This document shows positions 9,028 to 17,851 of a stretch of DNA of 27,608 nucleotides, piece after piece. This DNA is from a virus: the IMG/VR virus record IMGVR_UViG_3300010354_000489, positions 1-27,608 of that record; one strand, given 5' to 3'. The position numbers and the translations under genes were made by a program. Under the pieces are notes generated by a model. That model searched no databases. It worked only from the letters and a program-made list of their open reading frames with translations, and was not told the DNA's origin. Each line of letters begins with the position of its first letter. Position 1 is the first letter of the stretch.

Positions 9028-12000
9028 ATGTCAAGTCTGAATAGAATATCAACACTTGTTAATTCTCAATTGCCTGAGTTCATTCGCTCAGACTATCCAG
9101 TATTCGTTGAATTTCTAGAAAAGTATTATGAATTTCTAGAACAGCCTGGAAATCCAACTTATGAGATTAAAACATTCTCAAATAATCATAATATTGATTT
9201 AACACGAGAAAGTTTATTAAAATACTTTCGTGAGAAAATTTTACCATCTTTCCCAGAAGAATCAGAATTAAGCACAGAAAGAATTATTAAGGCATCTCGT
9301 GATTTTTATGCTAAAAAAGGCACGTCTGATTCTTTCAAGTTTTTGTTTCATGTCCTTTATGACAAAGACATAGAAATATTTTTCCCAAAATTAAGAATTC
9401 TAAGAGCATCTGATGGTAAGTGGGTATTGCCGCAAGCATTTAGATTGATTGCTCCAGAAAATTCAACACTTGATTTATCGCTACTTCGTGGAAGAAAGGG
9501 TATCGGTTCTGTTTCAAGATCAACTTGTGTCATTGAACGAGCCTATTACACAAGAGACTTATCTTCAGGGCAGCAAATATATGAAGTATATGTTTCTGGC
9601 GTTACTCGCCCATTCGTCAATGGAGAGGAATTAGAAGTTGATTATGTAAGTGGAACAACCACACTCACCTTTTCGCATACTATTATCGGAAGTCTTTCCA
9701 ATATTAAGATCAATCCGAGAAGAAGAGGCAGAAGATATAAAGTTGGTGATCCAGTTGTTATTAATGGTGGATTAGATCCAGACTTATCAGGCACATCAAA
9801 ACAAAAAGCAATCGCTACAGTTAAAACTGTAACAACCGCAAGTATTGATTCAACAACAATTGTTCGTCGTGGATATGGATTTAGAGTAAACCCCAACTCA
9901 TATATTGATGTTATTACAACGAATCCTCTAACGGGAGAGGCAGACGGAACTGGTGATGGTTCTGCTGCAAATCTAATCGTAACATCTATTGACACAACAT
10001 CAAATATTACAGTTAATCTTGGATTAGATGCTATTATCTATTCAGCAAATTTAACAATCAACAATAATCATTATGATTTGACTAACACTTCTCCAGAGTT
10101 AACATTTAATGCAGCATCATCTGGAAATACACAGACTGCAATAAACATTGCAAACTTCTCAGAAATATCAACAACTAATGATTATTATAATTCATGCATA
10201 ATTAGAATTATATCTGGAACAGGATCTAATGGAAGTGGGTCGAACATTAATGCTGCTGTAATTGCAGATTTTACTGGCGCAAATTCTGTTGTAAATTTAA
10301 ATGCAAACACATCATTGATCGGAACTGTTAATGTTTCTGGTATTGATGTTGTTGGAAACACATCTCATCCAAATGTTACCTTCTTTACAGAGGGCGCAGA
10401 AGGTTTTTACACTTATCTCACGGCAGGAAAAACAATTGAGGTGAATGGTGAAATTCGAACAATCGCAACTGTTACAAATAACTATCATTTGACTGTGACT
10501 TCTGCCTTTACAAATCCTGCAACGAATAAAAAGATAAATGCCAATTCAACACTCACAGTTGCACCTGATGAGACTAGCGTTCTTCAAATTACATCTGGAT
10601 TAGATACATTCTTGTATAGTGCGATGTCATTCGAGCAAATGAATGTAAATCCTATCCTTACAGTAAGAATTGTTTCTGGTGGATCTAACTTTGGATCTGA
10701 ACCACCAGCAACATTGAATGTCGTTTCTCTTTATGAGAGTGACTATTCTTCAGAGGGATTTCAAACACTTAATCCTGGACAAGTTACTAACTATGATCCA
10801 GATGCTGCAACGGTTGTGCTCTCATTCACAGGAGCATCTACACAAAATGATTGGTACAATGGAAGAAGGTTAAAACTTGGAACTCAATTTAGAACCATCA
10901 CAGATTATGATGGTGCAACAAAAACTGCATACCTAAACAGAAAATTTGAAACGGATATAACTTCTGGAAGTATTTTAACCAAGACTTTGAGAATTGATAA
11001 TCGTCCTGGAATTCTTGGAATGGGTATCGTTGCTAACGTTGAAATTTTAAATGGTGGTAGTGGTTATGTTCCAGGAGAAACATTGAATTTCAGCGAATCT
11101 GGAGTTGGTGCAGCTGCAACTGTTGCAACTGTTGGTGGTGGCGGAATCATCACTGGAATATCAATTTCAAATCGCGGAGAAGGTTATCCAAAAGCACCAG
11201 TTATAACGGTCAACTCAGCAGGTGGTTCAGGCGCAAATCTAAAAGCCTATTTGGTTGGTGATGGTGAGGACATAACTGCAACTGCAACAACTCTCGGAGA
11301 AATCATCGATTTCAATCTCTCAAGTCGTGGCGCAGGTTATATTGGCACACCAAATGTTTCGTTAAAGATTTATGATCTAAAATTGTCATCAAATAGCAAT
11401 ACAGTAAATGTCACTGCTATAACTGAGAACGATGTTGTGTATCAGGGAACTGATCTGGCAAATGCAACGTTTAGAGCAACAGTTGATCAGCAGCTCTCAT
11501 CAAATACGATTATTCGTGTGTTTAATTATTCTGGAACACCAAACGTTGCAAACAATCCACTTAGATTGGCTCGAGCAAATTTAAGTGGAGCATTTGTAAA
11601 TGTTCACACAACTGGAATAAATCTTGAATCAACGACAATAAATGGATTCGCGTATCCAAGAACTTATGGAAATGGAAAGGCGAAGGCAAATGCTGAGTTC
11701 TTAAATGGATTGATTCGATATGACGGATTCTATCTAAACACAGATGGATTCCCAAGTTCAGATAAAAGACTTCAAGATAGTGAGAGATATCACAACTTCT
11801 CATATGAACTTGTGTCAGAAGAAAGTTATGATCATTATGCGAAAACTATTCTGGATGTTGCACACCCAGCTGGAACGAAATTATTACCAACTCATGTCAT
11901 CCCAGAAAATTATACCGCAACCTTGCCAAGAATTTTGACGCCTTCTGGAGTTGCTAATTTAAACGTCCACACAATGATCATCGCAACCAATACATTGATT

Positions 12001-12504
12001 GGTAATTGTTCTGTTGGATCTGAGTCCAATAATGTGACTGGCGCTTCTGAGAATTTTGATACGTTGGCAAACGTTGGTGATTTAATTGTTATCAATTCTG
12101 CAAATACATACAGATCATTCGTCAAAACGATCACCTCAATCGCTAATAATAACTCACTAAATATTGAGAGTTCTTGTGTTTTCGTTGGAGAAGGAAAGGC
12201 TAAAATTACTAATGGCAGCTCTGTCATAGTGATTGCTGGCAACACCAATTCAATATCAACATTCATATCAACATCCGACAAGATTAGAATTAATGTTGAT
12301 GGAACAGTGCTCACCAAGACTATAAGCAGTATATCTGGTAACTCAATCACTCTAAATAGTAACACTGGTATTACGAATACAACAAACCTTACGATCGATA
12401 CATCTAATCCGATGAACTACGGAAAGGCTACTGTTCCAGCTCTTGTTTATCAGGTTATTCCAGACTTTAGTAGTGTTGAGTATAAGATTATAAGGACTTC
12501 ATGA
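9028..12504 (+). CDS. 7: gp7-type baseplate wedge protein, large modular
   Basis: 1158-aa wedge protein placed exactly where gp7 is expected, between gp6 and gp8. The N-terminal 130 residues (LPEFIRSDYPVFVEFLEKYYEFLEQ; SRDFYAKKGTSDSFKFLF; HVLYDKDIEIFFP) correspond to a region that in T4 gp7 lies towards the C-terminus and contains YDFYSTKGIEASYKFLFKVL. The remainder is long, Asn/Thr/Ser-rich and beta-predicted, with several GSGY-type modules (residues about 225-300 and 670-780: LNGGSGYVPGE, NRGEGYPKAPVITV, SSRGAGYIGTP) and a DVVYQGTDLANATFRATV element. Near residues 880-980 there is a more conserved-looking patch (DGFPSSDKRLQDSERYHNFSYEL; KTILDVAHPAGTKLLPT) that resembles the end of T4 gp7 (DVIRFVHPVGFGF). 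In the phage this protein should be the long wedge arm linking gp6 to the peripheral baseplate. Confidence 0.75.
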   Translation: MSSLNRISTLVNSQLPEFIRSDYPVFVEFLEKYYEFLEQPGNPTYEIKTFSNNHNIDLTRESLLKYFREKILPSFPEESELSTERIIKASRDFYAKKGTSDSFKFLFHVLYDKDIEIFFPKLRILRASDGKWVLPQAFRLIAPENSTLDLSLLRGRKGIGSVSRSTCVIERAYYTRDLSSGQQIYEVYVSGVTRPFVNGEELEVDYVSGTTTLTFSHTIIGSLSNIKINPRRRGRRYKVGDPVVINGGLDPDLSGTSKQKAIATVKTVTTASIDSTTIVRRGYGFRVNPNSYIDVITTNPLTGEADGTGDGSAANLIVTSIDTTSNITVNLGLDAIIYSANLTINNNHYDLTNTSPELTFNAASSGNTQTAINIANFSEISTTNDYYNSCIIRIISGTGSNGSGSNINAAVIADFTGANSVVNLNANTSLIGTVNVSGIDVVGNTSHPNVTFFTEGAEGFYTYLTAGKTIEVNGEIRTIATVTNNYHLTVTSAFTNPATNKKINANSTLTVAPDETSVLQITSGLDTFLYSAMSFEQMNVNPILTVRIVSGGSNFGSEPPATLNVVSLYESDYSSEGFQTLNPGQVTNYDPDAATVVLSFTGASTQNDWYNGRRLKLGTQFRTITDYDGATKTAYLNRKFETDITSGSILTKTLRIDNRPGILGMGIVANVEILNGGSGYVPGETLNFSESGVGAAATVATVGGGGIITGISISNRGEGYPKAPVITVNSAGGSGANLKAYLVGDGEDITATATTLGEIIDFNLSSRGAGYIGTPNVSLKIYDLKLSSNSNTVNVTAITENDVVYQGTDLANATFRATVDQQLSSNTIIRVFNYSGTPNVANNPLRLARANLSGAFVNVHTTGINLESTTINGFAYPRTYGNGKAKANAEFLNGLIRYDGFYLNTDGFPSSDKRLQDSERYHNFSYELVSEESYDHYAKTILDVAHPAGTKLLPTHVIPENYTATLPRILTPSGVANLNVHTMIIATNTLIGNCSVGSESNNVTGASENFDTLANVGDLIVINSANTYRSFVKTITSIANNNSLNIESSCVFVGEGKAKITNGSSVIVIAGNTNSISTFISTSDKIRINVDGTVLTKTISSISGNSITLNSNTGITNTTNLTIDTSNPMNYGKATVPALVYQVIPDFSSVEYKIIRTS

Positions 12505-12513
12505 GGAATTAAG

Positions 12514-13926
12514 ATGGCGTCATTATTTACTCGAAACTTCGGAATTTTTAATGCAAACACATTTGAATATGCGATTGCTTCGGGTTTACACAAACTCTAT
12601 ATGACGATTGGTCGACCACAAGAATGGTCTAATACAGCTGATTATGCATTGGCTGGAAACGACGCTATTGCAACTCCAGTCGACACATCCAATACATTTT
12701 ATGGTATCTGGAATGATATGATTGCAATGAAGAGAGTGACTGCATCTGATCTTTGCAAAGTTATTCCACGAGTCGATTGGGCGAACGGAACTACTTATTT
12801 CGAATACACACAGGATGCAAATATATTTGCAAGAGCTAACACAGCCAATATCGCATATGATAATAAGTTCTATGTTCGAACAACTAAAGATCAAGTCTTT
12901 AAATGCTTGTTCAACAATTCGAATGCATCATCCACGATTATGCCAGAGATCGATATTGGTGGGCAACTCCCTGAAAATGCGTTTATTGAGACCTCAGATG
13001 GTTATAAATGGAAATACATGTATACCATTCCCTCAGGTCTAAAACAAAAGTTTTTTACTACGGATTATATGCCGATTGCAGAGGAAGATATCGTAACTAA
13101 TAGCGCTCAAAACGGTCGAATCGACATTCTTAAGATTGCTAATACTGGTGCTGGATTTAATGCGAACACGAATAATAACTTCTTAGATATTATAACGATT
13201 TCTGGAAATGGAACCGACGCGAACATTAGAGCAAACGCATACTCTACCGCTGCTAACGGCGCAAATATTACTGGGTTTACGATTATTTCTGGTGGTAATA
13301 ACTATACGAGAGCAGTAGTTTCTATCGTAGATCCGAACAAGATCCCAGGAACTGCAAACGCCAACGTTGTTGCGATAATTGGTCCTCCAGGTGGACACGG
13401 ATCAGATGTTGCCAGCGAACTTGGTGCATCTACTCTAATGATAAGTTCCACAATTGAAGGAACGGAAGATGAGACTATACCAGCTGTTTCTGGTGGGCAG
13501 AACCGATTTAGACAAGTTGCATTAATGCAAAATCCTCTATTGTCATCTGGTTCAGTTGCAACAGATAGTGTTTATAGAACCACAACTAAATATTTCGTAT
13601 CTGCCACTAGCGGCGTCTTTCAGAATAGAGAACAAATCTATTCTGGTGCTTCTTTGGCGAGTGCTAATTTGACTGCAGTAATTGAACATTATGATAGTGG
13701 TAATAATGTACTTTATATCAATAACGTGTTGAATTTATCAAATATCAACGTTGACAATACCTTTTCGATTACTGGTGCAAATTCAGCAGCCACTGCTCAA
13801 GTAACCTCGTATGAAAATTCTTTGGTTGACTTGTATAGCGGTGATTTGTTGTATGTACAGAATAGTGCTTATATAACGCGAGATCCAACAGAACATCAAC
13901 AAGTTAAGATTGTACTTAGATTTTAG
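12514..13926 (+). CDS. 8: gp8 baseplate wedge protein
   Basis: 470-aa homolog of T4 gp8 (334 aa), which dimerises in the wedge next to gp7 and gp10. Matching blocks in order: IGRPQEWSN (T4 FGRSEPWSS), IPRVDWANGT (T4 IPRRDWGDT), a PY/FYV segment leading to QVFKCLFNN, DGYKWKYMYTIP (T4 DGYVWEYLFEIP), FRQVALMQNPL (T4 FRQISIITNPL) and the C-terminal QVKIVLRF (T4 EINILFTF). The extra 136 residues come mainly from two insertions: a GSGY-like module (residues about 200-295) between the DGY and FRQ blocks, and a REQIYSGASLASANLTAVI module (about 370-445) before the end. A GAGGAA Shine-Dalgarno at 12503-12508 overlaps the previous stop codon. Confidence 0.9.
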   Translation: MASLFTRNFGIFNANTFEYAIASGLHKLYMTIGRPQEWSNTADYALAGNDAIATPVDTSNTFYGIWNDMIAMKRVTASDLCKVIPRVDWANGTTYFEYTQDANIFARANTANIAYDNKFYVRTTKDQVFKCLFNNSNASSTIMPEIDIGGQLPENAFIETSDGYKWKYMYTIPSGLKQKFFTTDYMPIAEEDIVTNSAQNGRIDILKIANTGAGFNANTNNNFLDIITISGNGTDANIRANAYSTAANGANITGFTIISGGNNYTRAVVSIVDPNKIPGTANANVVAIIGPPGGHGSDVASELGASTLMISSTIEGTEDETIPAVSGGQNRFRQVALMQNPLLSSGSVATDSVYRTTTKYFVSATSGVFQNREQIYSGASLASANLTAVIEHYDSGNNVLYINNVLNLSNINVDNTFSITGANSAATAQVTSYENSLVDLYSGDLLYVQNSAYITRDPTEHQQVKIVLRF

Positions 13927-13937
13927 GAACATAACCC

Positions 13938-16900
13938 ATGGCAATAGATTACAATGTAGAACCGTTTTATGACGATTTTGAGGCAGAAAATGGCGCTAAA
14001 GAACAAAACTATATGCGCATTTTGTTCCGTCCTGGTTATGCTGTTCAGGCTCGTGAACTTACTCAAATTCAGAGTATCATTCAAAATCAAATTAAACAAT
14101 TTGGCGATCACATCTTTAAAAATGGATCACCAGTTTATGGCGGTCACATAACTTATGATCTAAATGTTCCTTCTGTAAAATTACAAACAGCATATAACGG
14201 TGTTGACGTTGACCTAGATGATTATGCAAATGGCGTAATCAAAAACGTTGCTGGTACTTCGAAGGTTAGAGCAAGAGTAATTGCGACTGACGAAACTCAA
14301 ACTTATCCAACTCTCATGTTAAAGTATTTGAGAGGAACAAGATTTGCAAACAACGAAGTAATCTCAACTCTATCAGGAACAAGCGAAGCAAAGACACTTG
14401 CTTCTAATGCGATCTCTACTGGCTCTGTTGCAACAATTCAACCTGGAGTGTTCTATGTTGATGGATACTTCATTCAAGTTGAAGAGCAATCAATCGTACT
14501 TGATCCATACTCAAATACAGCCAATGCTAAAATTGGTCTCGAGATTGAAGAAGAAACAGTTGATGAAAGCGCAGATGCCAATTTGTTAGATCCAGCTCAG
14601 GGATCATTTAATTATCAAGCACCTGGTGCACACAGATACCAAGTTCGCCTAAATTTGGCAAAAAGAACACTATCATCTGTTGACGATACAAAGTTCTTTG
14701 AACTTCTTCGTATTGAAAATGGCGTCATTACAAAACAAGTCAAGTATCCAATTTATTCTGAACTTGAAAAAACACTTGCTCGTAGAACATACGATGAATC
14801 TGGCGATTACACAGTAAGCCCATTTAAAATCTCTTTTGCTGCAAATACTGTTAATGATGATTACTTCCATGCAATCATTGAGCCAGGAAAGGCATATGTC
14901 AAAGGATTTGAATACGATGCAATCGGTCCGCAAAAGATAAACATTGAAAAGGCTAGAACAAAACAAACAGCAAATAATTTTGATTTGTCTTTAGAATACG
15001 GCAACTATCTTTATGCAAACTCAGTTGTTGGCTCAGCAAATGGATTTGCAAACACTCTAAGTGTTCCAACGCTTGAATTGCACTGCGTTCCAAAATCAAA
15101 CATTAATACAACAGGAAGCGTTGGTTACAATACAACTTACATGGGATCTGCGAAGTTAAAGCACATTACTCGCAACTCTGGATCAGAATATATTGTTTAT
15201 TTGAGTGATATTCTTCTAAATTCAAATACAGTAACTGTTGCTAACAGCTCAACAAATATTAATACTGTTGTGTTTCCAGTTGCATATTCAAATTTAAGTG
15301 AAGCATATACAAACGTTTCAGTTAGAGTTATTAGCGGTGGTGCAAGTAATGCTGCAGCTGGAGATGTTCGAACAATTGTTCGATACGATGGTCCAACTAG
15401 AACAGCATTTTTAGATAGAAATCTTACTTCTACAATATTGTCGACAAATACTGTTGCATTAGTTTATAGTTCTAAAGATATCGATTCATTGGTTGAAGTT
15501 GTTTCGAATAAAGCAGCATTTAATGTTTCAATGAATGTGTCCAACAATAGTAAAGATACAATCGGTGGAACAATACTATACGATTCAAATAGAAAAACAC
15601 TCGTATTCTCATTACCTGATCCGCAGGTTGATGATGGATCGATCGACGATGCTGATTATGTAACAAATAAGTTCATACAAAATCAGGCTTTCGCTCTTTC
15701 TGGTGGTAACTATACAGCATCAATTACGTTATCTGGAAATGAAACGTTAGATTATGGAACAAACTCTCAGAATCTATCATCAGCAGTTATCAGTCAAAAT
15801 ATTATTCTTGTTGTTCGTTCAGTTGGTACTGCAACTGGTGTAAGTGTTGGTGATATTATTACTCCAGCAAATGTTGCTCGATTGTCTGCAACATCACTCA
15901 CAGTTTATTCTGGATTGAATGGAACATTTAATGGCGATCTTTACGTTCGCGTTAAGATGGATAATTCAGAAGATAGCAATCTAAGAACAAAAACACGAAT
16001 TGGTAACACATCAAATACAACGCTTACATCAACTGCTGCTTATGGACAAGGATCATCAGTAACTGGATGCACTAGTGTGTATATCGATACTGCAGTTGCA
16101 AACGGTCGCGTGTGGTTTACTGATCCAAGCGTGATCAATAAAACGCCTGGTGGAAATACCTCGTTGTTTATTCCTGATGTGTACAAACTTATTCGAGTTT
16201 ACGATTCTGGAAATGCAAGCGTTGCTGTCACAAGCACAAATGCAATTGATATTACACAAAGTTTCTATCTTGACTCTGGACAAACTTCAGAGTATTATGA
16301 TCACTCTAAGATCGTATTGAAACCTGGAAGAAATGCTCCACGTGGTCAAACGGTTGTTCTATTTGAAGCATATCAACATAGTACGACAACTGGATACTTT
16401 AACGTTGATTCATACCCAACAGCACAGTACACAGATGGAGAAATTCCTGTGTTTAAATCTACTGATGGAATGCAATATTCTCTCAGAGACTCTATTGACT
16501 TCAGACCAACAAGAACTGCTGGTACAACAGCAAATACTTACTTTGGTGCAAAAATTCCATTGCCTTATGAGCCAATGGAATTGTCATATCAATATTATAT
16601 ACCAAGAAGAGATAAGATCGTTCTTACTTCTTCAAAAGAATTGAAAGTTATTAATGGTATTCCAAATAAGAATCCAAAATATCCATCTGATCAATCAGAT
16701 GCGATGACATTATTCACAATTGATATTCCTGCTTATACTGCATCACATAAGTACGTTGCAGCAAAAGCATTGGATCATAAACGATATACAATGCGTGATA
16801 TCGGAAAACTTGAACAACGCATTAAGAATGTTGAGTATTATTCTGCATTAAGCATGGCTGAGAAGAAGGCTAAAGATTCAGCAATTCTTTATGAAGATAA

Positions 16901-17834
16901 TGCAACAGAAAAAGAAAAGTATGGTATGGTTGTCGACAACTTCACTGGATTCGATGTTGCTGATACAAAGAGTAGAGATTTTGTTTGCTCTGTCGATGAA
17001 GGCAAATTAAGACCATACACTAAAACAACAAACTTTAATCTTGTTCCAAGTGATCGATCATTTACTGCTCCAGATTATTCAAATATGCCTAAAAAGTGCG
17101 TTTGGACAATTCCACCTGGTGAAAAGATTATTAATAATCAAACAGCTGCAACTAAAAATGTCGCTGTGATTCCATCAGTGCTTTCTGGTAAGTTTGAGGG
17201 AGATGTAAATCTCTTCCCATCAACAGATCATTACTTCTCAGTTGTGATTCCACCTGTGTTGAATTCACCTGAGATTAAGATCCTCCCACCAGAACCACCA
17301 CCACAGTACGTGCCACCACCTGTTCCAATTTGTGTGCTACCAACTCCAATATTACCAGAACCAACGCCACCAGATGTGTATGCACCTGTTGTGAGCCCAG
17401 TGATGCCGCCGATTATTCCACCACCTGCACCACCTGCACCAGTAGTGTTTGATCCGCCAGCACCACCACCATACATTGCACCTCCGCCTCCTGTTGCGGC
17501 ACCACCACCATATCCACAAGTAATACCTGAGGTTCGCCCATTCCCAGATCCAGATCTTATTGGACAACTTTTAGTATTGCCACAACCTCCAGCTCCACCA
17601 GTTGTTCCAGTTCCAGCACCAATCTTTATTCCTGGATATGGAGAGATTACAATTCCAGAAATTGTTCCTCCACCATTGGAAATTATTCCTCCAGATATAA
17701 CTGGTGTTGCGCCAATCGTTTCTGTCATTGACACATGGTATGGTCAGGAATTAAAACAAGGATTTAGTGAAGGCGTCGGTGGCGGTGGAGGAATGAGAGA
17801 TTTTGAATTCGGCGATCGGATGATGCTAAATTAA
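13938..17834 (+). CDS. DUF4815-type virion structural protein with polyproline C-terminus
   Basis: 1298-aa structural protein. The N-terminus (YDDFEAENGAKEQNYMRILF; RPGYAVQARELTQIQSIIQNQI; FGDHIFKNGSPVYGG) is the typical start of the DUF4815 proteins of exo-T4 phages, which sit after gp8 and are thought to be peripheral baseplate or fiber-attachment components (gp9/gp10 positions in T4). The body is beta-rich with Asn/Ser/Thr-rich loops; residues about 920-1060 have a conserved-looking block (SLRDSIDFRPTRTAG; MRDIGKLEQRIKNVEYYSAL; AEKKAKDSAILYED) with a helical segment that may be a coiled coil. Residues about 1116-1258 are a proline-rich tract (roughly 58 Pro in 143 residues), followed by a Gly-rich GEGVGGGGGMRDFEFGDRM tail. 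Shine-Dalgarno AGGA at 13925-13928 overlaps the gp8 stop. The domain call is from memory of the family; the exact morphogenetic role is inferred from position. Confidence 0.75.
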   Translation: MAIDYNVEPFYDDFEAENGAKEQNYMRILFRPGYAVQARELTQIQSIIQNQIKQFGDHIFKNGSPVYGGHITYDLNVPSVKLQTAYNGVDVDLDDYANGVIKNVAGTSKVRARVIATDETQTYPTLMLKYLRGTRFANNEVISTLSGTSEAKTLASNAISTGSVATIQPGVFYVDGYFIQVEEQSIVLDPYSNTANAKIGLEIEEETVDESADANLLDPAQGSFNYQAPGAHRYQVRLNLAKRTLSSVDDTKFFELLRIENGVITKQVKYPIYSELEKTLARRTYDESGDYTVSPFKISFAANTVNDDYFHAIIEPGKAYVKGFEYDAIGPQKINIEKARTKQTANNFDLSLEYGNYLYANSVVGSANGFANTLSVPTLELHCVPKSNINTTGSVGYNTTYMGSAKLKHITRNSGSEYIVYLSDILLNSNTVTVANSSTNINTVVFPVAYSNLSEAYTNVSVRVISGGASNAAAGDVRTIVRYDGPTRTAFLDRNLTSTILSTNTVALVYSSKDIDSLVEVVSNKAAFNVSMNVSNNSKDTIGGTILYDSNRKTLVFSLPDPQVDDGSIDDADYVTNKFIQNQAFALSGGNYTASITLSGNETLDYGTNSQNLSSAVISQNIILVVRSVGTATGVSVGDIITPANVARLSATSLTVYSGLNGTFNGDLYVRVKMDNSEDSNLRTKTRIGNTSNTTLTSTAAYGQGSSVTGCTSVYIDTAVANGRVWFTDPSVINKTPGGNTSLFIPDVYKLIRVYDSGNASVAVTSTNAIDITQSFYLDSGQTSEYYDHSKIVLKPGRNAPRGQTVVLFEAYQHSTTTGYFNVDSYPTAQYTDGEIPVFKSTDGMQYSLRDSIDFRPTRTAGTTANTYFGAKIPLPYEPMELSYQYYIPRRDKIVLTSSKELKVINGIPNKNPKYPSDQSDAMTLFTIDIPAYTASHKYVAAKALDHKRYTMRDIGKLEQRIKNVEYYSALSMAEKKAKDSAILYEDNATEKEKYGMVVDNFTGFDVADTKSRDFVCSVDEGKLRPYTKTTNFNLVPSDRSFTAPDYSNMPKKCVWTIPPGEKIINNQTAATKNVAVIPSVLSGKFEGDVNLFPSTDHYFSVVIPPVLNSPEIKILPPEPPPQYVPPPVPICVLPTPILPEPTPPDVYAPVVSPVMPPIIPPPAPPAPVVFDPPAPPPYIAPPPPVAAPPPYPQVIPEVRPFPDPDLIGQLLVLPQPPAPPVVPVPAPIFIPGYGEITIPEIVPPPLEIIPPDITGVAPIVSVIDTWYGQELKQGFSEGVGGGGGMRDFEFGDRMMLN
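17283..17710 (+). repeat. Polyproline tract in structural protein
   Basis: A coding low-complexity tract of about 143 residues with roughly 58 prolines, many in runs of two to four separated by V, A, I, L or Y (for example IIPPPAPPAPVVFDPPAP). It is expected to form an extended polyproline-II rod. The minus strand reads as a Gly-rich open frame, which is a shadow. Confidence 0.9.
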
Positions 17835-17851
17835 TAACGAGGAAATTTTAC

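Noticed and set aside
11910-12365. Minus-strand 151-aa hydrophobic frame
   Set aside because: Antisense to the gp7-type gene; hydrophobicity comes from reverse reading of Asn/Asp/Thr codons, and no ribosome binding site or neighbour supports it.
17231-17734. Minus-strand 167-aa Gly-rich open frame
   Set aside because: It is the reverse reading of the polyproline tract (CCA/CCT runs), with no start context and no neighbours on that strand.
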